Positions 45,766-58,388 of a DNA stretch of 64,000 bases are shown one piece after another; the first letter of the stretch is position 1; each line of letters starts with the position of its first letter. Made by a program: the position numbers and the translations under genes. The stretch lies in the NCBI GenBank assembly GCA_020747015.1, contig JAGTJM010000013.1:248001-312000 (forward strand), written 5' to 3'. Source of the DNA: Pyrenochaeta sp. MPI-SDFR-AT-0127 (taxonomy: Eukaryota > Ascomycota > Dothideomycetes > Pleosporales > Cucurbitariaceae). The notes below the pieces were generated by a model. That model was not told the DNA's origin and ran no database searches. It was given only the letters and a program-made list of their open reading frames with translations.

Positions 45766-47638
45766 CTAGAACATCTCGTCCAGCCCGCTGTCGTCAAACA
45801 CACTCTGTCCCCGTGCCGTTCCGTTGGCTCTTTCTCTCCTGGAGCGGAATGTGTCGTCCAACCCTCCCATACTATCGCCATACTCTTCAGCCTCCAATAT
45901 TCCACTGCCCTCTACATCGTCGCCTTCTCTAGTCCCAAAATGCTCTTGCAGCCGCGGTACTGGGGTCCGCCCTGTCAAGATCTCGAACAAGCTATCATCA
46001 GACTGGTCCCCTTCTTCGTTCTCGAATCGAAGGATCTGGTCTTTGCCATCTGGCCACACCAAAACGTAGCCTTGTTGATGGCCTATTGAGAAAGCTGGTT
46101 TCTTTTCAGGTGGCGTAGCAAGCCATGTTGCTGTCCATTTTGCTGGTATAGAACCCGCCGGTTTATTGATGTGTGCCTCCAGGCCAACGATTTCTGGTGG
46201 TTGTGGCAAATGTTGCGAGGCTGTCGATTCTATAGACTTCGTAGATTCGCCGAGATTTGGCGTGGCGTACACATATACCGTCGGTTCGTCATGCGCTGTC
46301 TGAACGAGTAGCCGTGTAGCGTCGTGGGGATGCCATAGCAGACTTTTGACCGGGGCATATTGAATCAGTATCATCCTGGGCTTTAGACTCCTTAGGTCCC
46401 ATATCCATACAGTGCTTGGTGTTGAATCGTCTCTCGTTGCACACAGCGTACCATCAGCGTTGAAGACCAGGATGCTGATACCCTGCTTCATGAGTCCTGT
46501 CTCGTTCTTCTCAAGCGGCGCTTTCGGGGGCGTGACGGGTTGTGATGTGAGTGCGTAAGATCTGTTGCCTTGTCCGTCGACAAGTTCGGTGTATACAGGC
46601 GCACTGGGGATGTGTATAATGGCCGTGTGATCTAGGAATACGATTGGACTAAATGTCCTTGTCGATAGGATCCTCACTCTTCTGTCCCACCCTCCCACAG
46701 CCAGCTTCTCATTTCCTGGTACCCATTCTACGCTCTTGATTCCTAGGCCTTCTACACTCCATTCACTCGCTTCATCAGCCGGTTCGCGGGTGATGGTGCG
46801 GTATAAGTGCCCATCAGCTGTGTATATGCAGAGCTTATAGCCAGAAGACGCAGCATCCCAGACGGCAAGCCACCGGCCGTCGCGACTCCATTTCAAGCCC
46901 GCGGCGTCGACTGTAGGAAGTTCTGTGCGGGTAAGAAGGGCATTTGTACGTGGTGCGAGTAGGATGAGAATATCGGTTCCAGAGCTCCTGCAGAGGAGAG
47001 CCAGTACTGATCCTCTCCCCCCCATTTTCTCCTTTGATGGTCGATACCCCCATCCTCTGCCGTCCTTTCCAGGAAACTTAGGATCCCTTATTTCAACAGC
47101 TTTACCGCTCTTAAGACACCAAATCTTCACACATGCAGTGAAATCATTCCAGACAAGCACCTCGTCCTCACTCGCACCAAACTCGACGTGCACGTTCTTT
47201 CCCAGCCCGCCTGAACCATTACTAATGACAGCGTTCCATTTGTCGTCGCGCAGATCATATATGCGCGCCGTATCATCGTCCGAGACGAGGACGCGGTTTG
47301 ATCGAGCAGGCGGCGAGCGTGACGAGCGTCGCGGTGGTGTGGAAGCAGTGGAAGGCCTCGATGTCGTAGCAGCGAGCAATGGAGGAGTTGTAGGCGGCGA
47401 CCATGCGATCCTCGAGTTGCGCAGGTCATGATTTGACGGTAAAGCTATACTGCGCACAATGTCGAAAGTTGTGAGACATCGGACTTGCAGGCGCGCGCCG
47501 GAGAGACACGCGATATGTGTTGCGGTTGGTGACGGGATGGAGGATGATGTCGCTGGCGGCTATTCAGCGTCGCTCGAGGGTTCTGGAGCAGAAATTATAC
47601 TCACACTTGAACTGAGTCGATACGTCAATGTTCTCCAT
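45766..47638 (-). CDS. WRAP73 (WDR8)-like WD-repeat protein
   Basis: Two exons (47638-47605 and 47552-45766) encode 606 residues. The 34-nt first exon gives MENIDVSTQFK. Joining it through the 52-nt intron with acceptor GCCGCCAG yields STSSSIPSPTATHIACLSGARLQVR, which lines up with the WRAP73 start (FKLSSLLCKFSPDGKYLA). WD-type blades are seen as VLVSDDDTARIYDL, DGRWLAVWD, NEKLAVGGWDRRVRIL, STVWIWDLRSLKPR and GYVLVWPDG. WRAP73/Wdr8 proteins act at spindle pole bodies/centrosomes with Msd1/SSX2IP-type partners to anchor microtubules. The C terminus has an acidic extension of about 80 residues. ARL2 nearby is also microtubule-linked, probably by chance. Confidence 0.88.
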
Positions 47639-48116
47639 CGTGCGTGGGCAGATTTACGTTATGGCGGGGTTGGGTCGTTGTGTTTGGGATGGGTAAACAA
47701 GATGAAGATGTGGTAATGAACCAATGGGGACCGAGAGACTCCGCAACACGCGAACCCGCAGTGTGGAAGCACTGGTGAGCACTGCAGTGTGATCTGTTCT
47801 TCATCTACGAATTTCCGCAATAGTCAGACAATATAATATCTTCAGAAGGTATGCCATTATCTACCAGACCTAGTCCTTTGAACCGTAGAAGCAGCGAGGG
47901 TATCGGTATGCACATCAAATCCAACAACACATCGCTAAGCCAGCGAACAACTTCCTGGGTATAGCCATCTTAGATACAAAAGATCCAATCTGAAAGCCCT
48001 GGTTTCTACACAAAATGTGTCTCTAGAATCGAAAAAAGAGAATTGCGTCCGTATCACTCGCTTTCTAGGAATCGCTCAAATCAAATCAAGTCATGCCATG
48101 GTCGCGTTTCGCACAT
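47639..48116. other. Intergenic region, WRAP73-like promoter and polyQ gene 3' flank
   Basis: About 480 bp. No gene or repeat is recognised. A 3' tail of the polyQ gene is expected at its right side. Confidence 0.5.
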
Positions 48117-50389
48117 TCATGTGCTGTATACAGGCGCCTTGATCAATATGCTCTTCCCGCGGATCTGCACCGCTACACCAACAGCCATACGCACTCGCGG
48201 AGGTGGAGGCTCGTCCTTGAGCCCACTTGAGCTACCTGGTGGATTCTGTGTGAGACTCTGTTGGCTTCCACCCTGGCCGAGGGACGACTCCCGTTTCCCG
48301 AGAGAGGTAGGAGCTGCGTTAGGTTTCTTCGAGCCACCAAAGCCAAACATGCCTCGCTTCTTGTCTTCCTTTGGCAAAGGAGGTACTGGGTTCTGCATTG
48401 GCTCTTGCTCGGTAACCGACGCACTATCCTCCTGAACCTTCGATGCAACGCTCCTTACAGACGCACGATCCGCCTCATCCAGGTCCGCAATTGGCGCAGT
48501 CAATGCGGGGATGCCCGACTCCATCTTCATGAATTCGGAAACAATTCCATGCCCTGGTGGGAAGTACTCAATGTGAACTTCCCGGCTTTCTAGTGGCATA
48601 TGCTGCGCAATGCTGACAGCCAGCTCAACAATCATAGGAACGCCTCCATTTAGGTCCGGGGGCGCGGGATCGTTCAAGTGCATCTGGAGCGATGCAATGA
48701 GCTTCTCATTCAGCGTCTCGGTCAGCGTCTGTCGGTTAGCCGCAGCCTGAGGTGCCTTTAGCAAATCTGCAAGGCCTTCAAGTGTAGCCAATCGCCAATT
48801 GATGACCTTTGCAGCTAGCGAATCTTCATCCTCTGCGGAGTGGCAGGCGGGGGAAAATTTGCGAATGTTAAGGGCTATTGTCTGCAACTGGGTCGAGAAC
48901 CCAGGCTCCAAGTCAGGGTGGAAGTATTTCTCGAAGACATTCTCCACTAGCCAGTGTGAAATGAACGCACGGCCAACAGCAGTCATCTCTTGTTTGCCAG
49001 TTTCCACAGCCGTCTTGTTGACTACGACATGCAGCCATTGTGGGATGGATTTCCAGTCTTTACGAATTGAGAATGATAATTGTGCTATGAGCCCATCCAG
49101 TCGGTTGAACCGTGTCGCATACTCGCTGTCGTCCCAGGACGTGCGAGAGAGGGAAAGGCGTTGATTCGCGAGAGTGTTCTGCAGCTGATGCACTTGTGTT
49201 TGCTGCTCAAAAAAGTAGCGTTTGACTTTTTGGTATTTCTCGCCTGTGATGGTTCAGTTGTCACTCTGTTCTGACGGCACAATTCACTTACGCAATACCT
49301 CATGTTCCTTCATCATCTTCTCAATCTCTTCGTCTGTCATATCTGTAGCAGATGATCGGGGCGGGGGTGTCGCCCGGCCCATTTCTCCTCCCTGTTGCCC
49401 TGGTTGGCCCTGCTTCTCACCTCGATAGGGCTGGCCTTGCGAAGCTGTGGGTACGACGTTAGCGTCGAATGTTGCGATGCCTGGTGAGACAGGCGGTTGG
49501 CCGAAAGGCTGACCTTGAGCTGAAGGTTGTTGTAGGAGAGACGACTCTCGAGATGGTGCGCCGGGTTGCTGCTGGCTGCCGTCATTGACCTTCCTCAGCG
49601 TATTCCTGGCATTGACCTGACCACCTGGTGCCATGTTATCCTGCCCTTGTTGAGGGGGCGTCGTATTCTGGGTGTGAGGGTCGGACGGCTGCGGCTGCGG
49701 CTGCTTGCTTTGCTGTGCGTCGTAAGTCTGGTATGTTGGGGGCTGGAGGGGTGATGGTGGGGCAAGCTGCTGGTGCGAGGAAGGTGGTCTGAGCTGTTGC
49801 AATTGCTGCGTGTCAATCTGCTGGCCTTGCTGCACAATTTGGGGGATTTGACGAGTCGCTTGTGGATGTTGCAGCTCAGGTTGCTGTTGAGGGGCAGGGC
49901 GAATGGTCTGGGGTTGTAGCTGCTGAAGGTCTTGGCTTTTGTGCGGCTGAGGCTGAGGTGCAAATTGCTGTTGCTGAGGCTGCTGGTAGTGAATGTTCTG
50001 CTGCGGATTATCTTGTGGTGACTGCCCTTGAATCTGCTGCGGTGCTTGCTGCTGCTGGTATTGATAGTACTTTTGTTGTTGCTGTGCAAGGTCTTGGCCC
50101 TGGCCTTGACCTAGACCTTGTAGCTGAGCGTTTCCGAGCAGCGGGCTTGGCACGCCTTGAGGATTGAACGCCTGGTACTCGTTCGAATTCTGGGGCTGCT
50201 GGACAACGGGCTGGTAGCTTTGGTACTGCTGTTGCTGGTTTGTTTGCTGTTGTGGTTGCTGCAGACCCTGGCCTTGGTGTTGATCGGGGCTGTAGTGATC
50301 TACCCCGCCTTGGGCTTGATAGCTTCCCTCTGTGCTGACCCTCCCAAGTGGGGGCCGAGAATACTGTTCTTGATGCGGATTTGGGACAA

Positions 50390-50426
<37 letters not shown>

Positions 50427-51203
50427 TTGTTGTTGCTGTGGAATTTGCTGATACTGTGAATCTTTGGGTGGTACCTGGGGGTTGTCGTGGCCGCCCTGCT
50501 GCAGAAATGGATCAAGATTATCCTCGTCCTGCTCATTCGAGGTAGGCAGATGCGGGCTTGACCCCTGGCGTTGGTGCCACTGCTGCTGCGATGCGTGAAG
50601 GCGATTGTTCTCCTGCGATTGATAGTCTTGAATCCTAGGATCGCTCTTCCTGACTGACTGACGTCTTCCCACGCCGTTTTTGTGAGCCTGCTTGGAAGCC
50701 TCGTCGTCTTTATGCCCACTGAGCCCGGCTGCAATACGGCTGCGAAGGGATGGCTTCTTCGCCTCCTGCACATAAACGGGGGCCGATTGGGGTTGGTAGG
50801 AGCCGCGACGGTCTTGATCGAGGCCGGGTGAAGGCTGAGGAGGACCGGGTTGTTGCTGGTAGTTCTGCGACACCTGATCGAGATGGGTGCTCAAGCGGTT
50901 GGCCTGGCTCGTACTTCTCTGCGGGAAGTGCTGTCTGAACTGCTCTTGAGACACACTAGCGGCGACCTGCTGCTGCACAGAAGACTGCTGGTTCGGGAGA
51001 GGAGCTTGCTGGCCGCCAGAGGGTTGGAATCGCTGCGCTCCAGGCTCGTGGTTCACTGCCAGCGCTTGCTCGTCAGCCGCACGAACGATTGGGCGCCCAA
51101 CCGCTTCCTTACCAGGAGGCACCGGCGATTGTTGCCCTGAGGAGGGCGTGTCGACGGAATTGTGCGAGCGATTCGACTTGGACCATGGGAATTTTTGAGG
51201 CAT
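48117..51203 (-). CDS. Gln-rich polyQ protein with a conserved C-terminal domain
   Basis: Two exons (51203-49292 and 49243-48117) across a 48-nt intron give 1012 residues. The first 600 residues are disordered and extremely Gln/Pro-rich, with a pure Q11 run (residues 261-271) encoded by identical codons. After the splice a predicted coiled coil (MTDEEIEKMMKEHEVLREKYQKVKRYFFEQQTQVHQLQ) leads to a folded region (SEYATRFNRLDGLIAQLSFSIRKDWKSIPQWL ... AVGRAFISHWLVENVFEKYFHPDLEP). I know this type from fungal proteins of unknown function. The last 130 residues are again disordered. A Q-rich half joined to a folded domain suggests condensate or adaptor behaviour, unproven. Confidence 0.85.
50391..50423 (-). 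repeat. (CAG)11 trinucleotide repeat, polyQ tract
   Basis: Eleven uninterrupted CTG units on the + strand read as CAG (Gln) in the polyQ gene. Neighbouring Q codons are mixed CAA/CAG, so only this run is a slippage-prone pure repeat. Confidence 0.95.
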
Positions 51204-53467
51204 CGCAGAGTTGGCAGCTTAAGGCTCCCCCGGGGGACGCTGCAGGTGGAGAGATGGCGGGGCGAGGTGACGATGGCCTCAGCTAAGAATAAACAATAGC
51301 GGACAGCGGGCGACCTGGGCAACGATTCAGTCGCGAATGGCGCATGTACCCGAGTGAGACAGCATCGCGCGCTGTTGGACACGCTTTCTTTCAAGTAAAA
51401 GGCGTCGAGCTACATGCGCGTATCCTTCAGCCCCAGCCAGCCGCACGTGCAGGGCTGATCAGCAAATGGAGCAGCGCGAGCCGTAACCACCGAGATAGCG
51501 AGCGAAGCCCGGTGCAGCTAGACACCGGAAGGAGTTGCTGATATCGAGCGGCGGTGGCAGTGCTTTGCGCCTTGTTGGATTGGCAGAACAGTCTGCAAGC
51601 ATATTACCATACCACACCTCCGGTGCCATTCAATGCACATTCGCCAACCTATTCGTCCCACACAGACTCTCCAGCACAGGGGCGAACAAACATTCGATTT
51701 CCCAGATACGAGATGCGAAGAGTCATTTATGCAATTGATGGAACTCGGAGCAAGCAGCGCGCCATGTGGGGAACTGCGTGCTGCTAGTGCTGGCGGAGTC
51801 GGCAGCCTTGCATTGATGAGGATGCACATCGCGCGTTGATATTGACTGCACATGCCCCTTGATACTGCCTAGGGCGCGCAGGAACACATTCCCTCCGTCA
51901 ATATACTCTAGGTCAGCACGCTTGTGCGTGTCTGCAGAAGTTCCACCGACGACTTGTCAGATCTTGCCGGCTAAGTCTTTTCAGCCAGCGTCACAGCGCC
52001 TTGGCGGTAAGGCTGTAAATCGGTGAAGCTGTGTAACCTCATATAAGCAAACATCAATGCCTATTCCCGGTTGTTCAAGAACTGGAAACCAAAGAAAGGG
52101 ATGCTTCCCATCACGCTTCCTCCGCTCTCCCGCCAAAAGTTGCTATTTTTGGAGGGCTGACCGCTAGCCCGTCTCAGCTTAGCACGCTCTCGCTTCGGTA
52201 TCTCTCTATGTCCGTTACAAGGTCTCCCAGGCTTCCATCATTACACCGCACTGAGACCATTCTACATAGGGCTGAGGCTTCTAGAAGCTCGCTCTCAAAC
52301 CCTATTCCAGTTGCCTTAGCTTGAGCCCGGTCTTTGGCAATCATCCCTTTTTCCGGCTGCTTATAGTCGGCTTGCCAAAACTATGATGCATGCAAATGAG
52401 CAATGCACAATTCTCGGATAGCACAGCCGATCGACAAATCCTGGCAGGCGGCAGGCTGCAGGTCGTGGTTGTCAGCATCTGTACTTTTCCAGAGTTGCAC
52501 ATGGCTTCCTGGGCAGGTCCACATCAGGCTCTATCCGGTCTCTATTGCGATGGTACATCTCGATCCAGAAAGATCAACATCCGTATGTAACAGCAAAGCA
52601 CTGCCTGTGTGGGGTCCAATATTCGAAACAGCGAGCTTGGGGTCAAAATAGAGGCAATGTGGTCTCAAAAACAGCTTCTGTTTGCTAGGCCCAATACTAG
52701 GAGTATGAGAGCATCTTTTGCGAGATGAAGTCAAGGTTTACATCCTACACGGCTGAAACATGCTCACTTGTTTCCCTCGTCGATTGATTGCATACCCTTG
52801 ACCTCGGGGTGATGTTGCATCGTCAGGCTCATTAGTCGGCCCTTCTCGAACCTCCATCCTCGTTCTGAATTCAACGTCTTTTCCTTGGTCTAACCAAATA
52901 TGATATCACTTACCTGTTGGTATTTCTCGCAGCTCAGAGCCTAGTTGCTTTGCGCCAGGGACTGCTTTTCCAGAAAAAGTTAGAATAAACCCTATTTTGT
53001 TGTATCTCACTTGAAAAACAAAGTCTTTTGGTTCTTGCGTGCATTGCCCTTCTAGCACATGATATAAGCCTCCAGGTTTCAATAATCATGTTCGAGGCTT
53101 TAAATACAAGTGAGGACTCCTTTAATGTTGCTCGCTACAGTAGTTTATGATAAACTTCGCAGTGTGCAGGGAAGTTCCCTAGTATGTCAATCTCAAGGGA
53201 AACAACACATTTACTGCCGGCCCTCGTGCTTTAGTTCAATTTCTTTTTTTCAATGTCGCTCCTAGACACAACGGAAATAACACGGTAAATATTTTCGAAG
53301 CTTAGGCGTAGTGTGTATTGAGATTGTTCAAATCGACGGACTTTACGCACTAATCATAGGTTTACAATGTGATTAAATGGAGACAATTGACTTGATTGGT
53401 GTTGGCTTCAGAAAATCTGCATGTCTTGAGTATAGGATGGAGCAACCAGTGGAATGTTGATAAGAAA
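51204..53467. other. 2.3-kb stretch without a recognised gene
   Basis: The left part should contain the polyQ promoter and the right part the 3' flank of the ACS transporter. Open frames are short and overlap on both strands; none shows a recognisable motif or splice continuity. No transposon ends were noticed. Confidence 0.5.
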
Positions 53468-55127
53468 CTACAACACCATCTTGAAGTTCGGATCCCTATC
53501 ATCACCTTTACCTTCCCAGGACGCATACTTTCCGTTCGCCTTGTCACGGTTGATCTTATGTACCCAGGCAACATTCGCTGCGATACTGGGATCAATTAGC
53601 AACATCTCCATTATAGCTTCCTAGGTGGTGATGAAGAGAAAAGACTTACAGCAACCAAGCAGCACAGAGCAGTCCCAGCATAATACTATGACTCTTGTGG
53701 AAGTGCGGGCCTTCCTTCTTTTGATATACAAAACTCGCCACAAAGCCTCCACAATTTGCAATCGCAAGCTGTAAAGCCGAAGTGGTCGCGCGCTTATAGT
53801 GACCCGCAGAGTTGTTGCTATTCCATGACAAGATACATGGCACCGTTGCGTACATGCCAGTAGCCATCATGAACGTCATACCATACTGCACATGCGGATT
53901 CGTGCTTTGGCTGATAATGCCGTAACCAATGATGGCGACTGGCAACGTGCATAGCATGACAGGACCACGCAATGCAAGACGATCGGAGAGTAACGCAACG
54001 CAGACAGTGAAGAACGCTGCCACGGCGTATGGTATGACTGTCCAGAGTTGTGCCTCATTAGGGTCGCTGGCGAACTTTAAGTTGTTAATTATGGTAGGCA
54101 AGAATAGCCCAAATGAGTATAGACAGCAGAGGATCGCGAAATATGCCGTAGCGCTTAGCCATACTTGCAAATTGAAGATGCCTCTTTTGACCTCAGCCCA
54201 GTCGAACCGTTCGTGCTCCGCACTCTGCTCACCAAGACGGTGGCGCGCAAATTCCTTTTCAAGAGGATTGAGGAAGCCAGCGGACTCAATTGAGTTTGGT
54301 AAGAAGATCGAGGAGCATAGACCAATGAACACCGTCAAGAGGCCTTCGACGATGAAGATCCAGCGCCAGCCCTCGAGACCTCCAGCTGGTCCAATGGCAT
54401 TGAGGGCCCTTGCGAGCAACCCGCCGAATGCACCAGAGAGTGATGCAGCGGTATAAAAGATGCCGATACGTAAAGCTAGTTCTTGTCGCTGGTAAAAGTG
54501 TGAAAGATAGAGTACCTAATGTTTTATAAGCAAAAGCTGCAGAAAGGAGAATACGGGAGAGTGGTACCATGCCAGGCAACAGCCCTCCTTCTGCGACACC
54601 AAGAAGTGCTCTAACAGTGACGAATGATGCAAAATTGCGTACGAAACCCAGACACATGGTCAGAGTACCCCAAACCGCAGTTAAAAGTGGCAACCAGATC
54701 TTTGGGGACATTTTCTTCAAGACAAGATTGGAGGGGAGTTCACTAGCAGTTGGTGAGCTACTATGGCTCTAGAAGTCTTCCAAAGAGCACATACCTGGCA
54801 ATATACGTAGCGTAAAAAACGCAAAGTCCAATTGCATACTGATGATCAGTGATGTGGATGTCTTTTTCCAACCCCAGGATCTTCGCATTCCCAACATTTG
54901 TGCGGTCAATAAACGAACAGAGAAAGAGGAGCGCGAGGATTGGAAGTATTCTATGGGTGTTTAGCATAAGTGATGATTTAGGTGGAGGACTGAGAGAAAT
55001 ACCTGACATCCATCTTAAAGACAATTTTCCTCATTGTCTTCATATCTTCCTCACCAAACCCCGCTTCCAGCTGCTCGCTCCCATTCCGCTTCTCAGTCAT
55101 ATCGTCGTGCAGCTTTGGCGAATCCAT
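53468..55127 (-). CDS. MFS transporter, ACS (anion:cation symporter) family
   Basis: Five exons (55127-55003, 54950-54795, 54742-54568, 54515-53650, 53585-53468) give 479 residues. Family marks are FIDRTNVGNAKILGLEKDI, YIASELPSNLVLKKMSPKIWLP, GVAEGGLLPGMVLYLSHFYQRQELALRIG and WRWIFIVEG. Exons 1-3 are each separated by 52-nt introns. The C terminus HKINRDKANGKYASWEGKGDDRDP is typical of the fungal group related to allantoate and nicotinate permeases (Dal5/Tna1). It probably imports an organic acid or vitamin by proton symport at the plasma membrane. The substrate is not determinable from sequence. Confidence 0.92.
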
Positions 55128-55849
55128 GTTCCAGTCTGGTATGTGCTGCCACAATGCAAGCAGAAGGTAGGTGACCAAAGGATGCGTTTGCACAACCAGA
55201 AAACCCTTCGGTCATATAGTCCTACCCCAGATCATCTCGGCATCGGCAATTCCACGCCATTCCGAAACCGAACATCCCCATGTCACACCTAATCATGGCC
55301 CCGTGGGGAAATCCACGGCTGCCCGGCTTGCTGCAAGCTTGATTGGCGGAAACCGCACTGGCACGCAAAGTGACCATCTCAATGCAGGTAAAGCGGCCGC
55401 TGATCAATGTCAGCGTCATTGTCGTGTCGAGCACTAGGACGTTGATGTAGGTCCGATGGCTCTGTCAGCTTGTGCGGAGATTGATTAGTTTGGGTTTGAG
55501 AGGAGTGGATAGTGGGCTTGCTGGTGTTGTGCATGGGCTGGGTGTATAAGCTTTCGTGGGCCAGGGATTGAGGGGAGCCCAAGCATGGCGAAGCTTCTTC
55601 GGCCACGCTTGGCTGGTTGGCACACGTCAGATTCTCCCGATCTTGTGAGGTTGATACAAGAATTGCCGAGAGCAGAATGCGTCGCGATAATGGAGACTTT
55701 GGAGGCAATTCACTCATGTCTTGTTTTCAGATGCACGTACGGTTTGGCAACTAGTACTTCAATTCATTTCGTGCAACTCTATTATATGGTAACGCCGTAT
55801 CCTGGCAGAAAATGCTATGATATACATTGAGTTCCGGTTTCGAGAGTAT
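55128..55849. other. Intergenic region, ACS transporter promoter and CoA-transferase 3' flank
   Basis: About 0.7 kb between two genes on the minus strand. No gene is recognised. Confidence 0.5.
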
Positions 55850-57536
55850 CTATTCCATCTGCTTGAGATCTGGCGCAACCTCAAATTTCGCGTCTGTCTT
55901 CGCTCTGATATCCTCAACAGTCACACCCGGTGCAGTTTCCGTCAACGTGAGCGTACCCCTCTTTCTATTTACTTCAAACACGCAGAGGTCGGTGATGATA
56001 GTGCTCACACACTTTGCACCAGTAAGAGGGAGCTTGCATTCCTGAACGATCTTGCTAGAGCCGTCCTTGGCAACGTGCTCGGTGGCAACGACGACCTTTG
56101 TTGCCTCAGGGTTGCTAACGAGATCCATAGCACCACCCATACCCTTGAAAACCTTTCCAGGAACCATATAATTGGCTAGATCACCAGATGCGCTGACCTG
56201 TAAAGCACCGAGGATGGAGACATCGACGTGGCCGCCACGGATCATGCCAAAGGACTCGGCGCTGTCGAAGGTCGATGCTCCGGGTAGAAGCTCAACAGTC
56301 TCCTTTCCAGCGTTGATGATATCAGGATCGAGTGTGTCCTCAGTTGGATACTGGCCCATACCCAAGATGCCATTTTCACTCTGCAACCAGACCTTTACAT
56401 CATTCGGTACGAAAGATGCTGCAGCTGTGGGGATACCAACGCCGAGGTTGACATAGTAACCGTGCTTGAGTTCCTTTGCCGCGCGTCGTGCGATGCGATT
56501 GCGACTATCGTTCTTGCTTGAAGACTTGTTGCTGCTTGATGCTGAAGGGTTCCGCAGCTTCTTGATTTCAATTTGCTTAGAAGCTGTGGCAGGTACAATG
56601 CGATCGACGAAGATACCCGGTAGATCAATCTCATTTGCGTCGAAAGTGCCAATTGGCACAATCTCTTCAGCTTCAACAATGGTAAGGCGAGCAGCTTTTG
56701 CCATGATGGGTCCAAAACCCTTGGTCGTGTATCTGAATGTAACGTCAGTAATGACCCCATGGCTCTGATATCTGCTACGAATCTTACCTGAATACGCAGT
56801 TCCCGGCTTCGTCAGCTTTGTGCGCCCGAACAATTGCAACGTCGCCTGTCAAAGCAGTTTCCATCAAGAATTTCTTCCCATTGAATTCTCTAACCTCTCG
56901 CTTTTGGCCAAACCCAACTGCTTTGCCCTCCTTGTCGAATTTGGCAGGAATCTGCCCATCCTGTAGTAGAGTATTCACAGCTGTGGGGGTATAGAACGCC
57001 GGAATGCCTGCACCTCCAGCCCTCATCCTCTCTGCAAGAGTACCTTGTGGACACAGCTCGATTTCGATACCACCACTGAGATACTGCTTTTCTAATGCTT
57101 TGTTGTTTCCCAGGAAACTGATGATCAACTTCTTGACCTGGCCATTCTTCGTAAGGTGTGCCAAACCTCCCACATCCTCTATCCCAGCATTGTTCGATAC
57201 GGCCGTCAGAGAGTGCAGTGATTGTGAGCCGCGCTTGTGCATCGCTTGTATGAGTGTCTCTGCGACTCCGCATAGCCCAAAGCCCGCGCTGAGTACCGTC
57301 GATCCCGACTGTATATCTGCAACGGCTTCGTCGGCGTCCTTGAAGAGCTTGGACTTCGAGCGGTCGATTGTGGGGGCGTGTTCAGCAACCGCACTAATGC
57401 TTCGCCTTTGGCTTGCAAACCTCCATTGTGGAGTAAGTGAACGTGCAGCTCTTAATTGTGAAGGAAGTGGTCGTCGCGAGCAGATTCGTGAAGGAAGAGC
57501 GGCAAGCAATCGGTATGAGGAGGGTACTGCGTCCAT
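55850..57536 (-). CDS. Succinyl-CoA:3-ketoacid CoA-transferase, mitochondrial
   Basis: Two exons (57536-56788 and 56732-55850) across a 55-nt intron encode 543 residues. The N terminus (MDAVPSSYRLLAALPSRICSR, rich in Arg/Ser, no acid until later) predicts mitochondrial import. The first half is the A domain (SGSTVLSAGFGLCGVAETLI, NNAGIEDVGG, GIEIELCPQGTLAERMRAGG). The second half is the B domain (HGYYVNLGVGIPTAAASF, then SENGILGMGQYP with the catalytic glutamate near Glu369, and GGHVDVSILGALQVS). The enzyme moves CoA from succinyl-CoA to acetoacetate or related acids, opening ketone-body or branched-acid use. A Ser/Lys-rich linker sits between the domains, as in the eukaryotic fused form. Confidence 0.95.
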
Positions 57537-58388
57537 TGTGAATCAAGCTAGTGGGACACCAACAAAGGGCGGTCTTGCATGGATATAATAGAAGAAGTGG
57601 ACGGCCTCGAATTAATTCCGAATATGGCTGAGAACGGATATGATCGCAATGCCCTTGTCTCACAACAAGAGCCGTCGGCTTCGCAATGGGCTTCGGCACG
57701 TTTTTGCGACCACCGTCATCAATCGGAGCACAATGACGGTGCCAGAAGAGCAGCCGAAGACCAGGAACACGAGCGGGGAACAGTTCTTGGTACACGGTAG
57801 ATGATTGGCTAACGGGGCTGAATCTTACTTGGGTGTCCGGGAGACACCGGGATGCCTAATGGGGCTCTAGCGAATCGCATCAACACCAGTTTTGTTACTG
57901 AACCCAGAGTGTCTTCAATGCAATAGGGCGCCTCTCATCGGAAAACCTTCATTGACGCTTTAAGATCCGCTTCTCCGTCACCACCTAGTCGCTGTCCCGA
58001 GTGGGACACAGCGGCATGTTGCTCTGTGACGCTCGCACGCTCAATCTGCTTTATTGCATTGACTGAGTCGCGTTGGGTTTCTTAATCGGAACGAAGTCTG
58101 CGATCACAGTTGTTTAGCTCCGATGCTACCAGAAGGCATTGTGGTGCCCACTGTTGAACTTTTACGCTTTACTGTTGCGGCGAGCCTTGAAGCAGTCATT
58201 ACTGTCAAGCACCTTTAAAAGCCACCAATAGCATCAGAAAACTCTTAGTTGCGCATATATCGTTAGATTCAGCCTGTATGTCGTGAAGTACGATATCCTG
58301 GAGGAATAAGTCGATGCTAGCCACGACGAGACGGGAATTGATGCTGATCGTAACGCGACTGTGTGACGCGTGCCTCAATTGGTGCTGA
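57537..58388. other. Intergenic region, CoA-transferase promoter and regulator 3' flank
   Basis: About 0.85 kb with overlapping poor-quality open frames. No gene is seen. Confidence 0.5.

Noticed and set aside
50157..50459. Leu-rich + strand open frame resembling membrane helices
   Set aside because: It is the reverse reading of CAG/CAA glutamine codons, which become CTG/TTG leucines.
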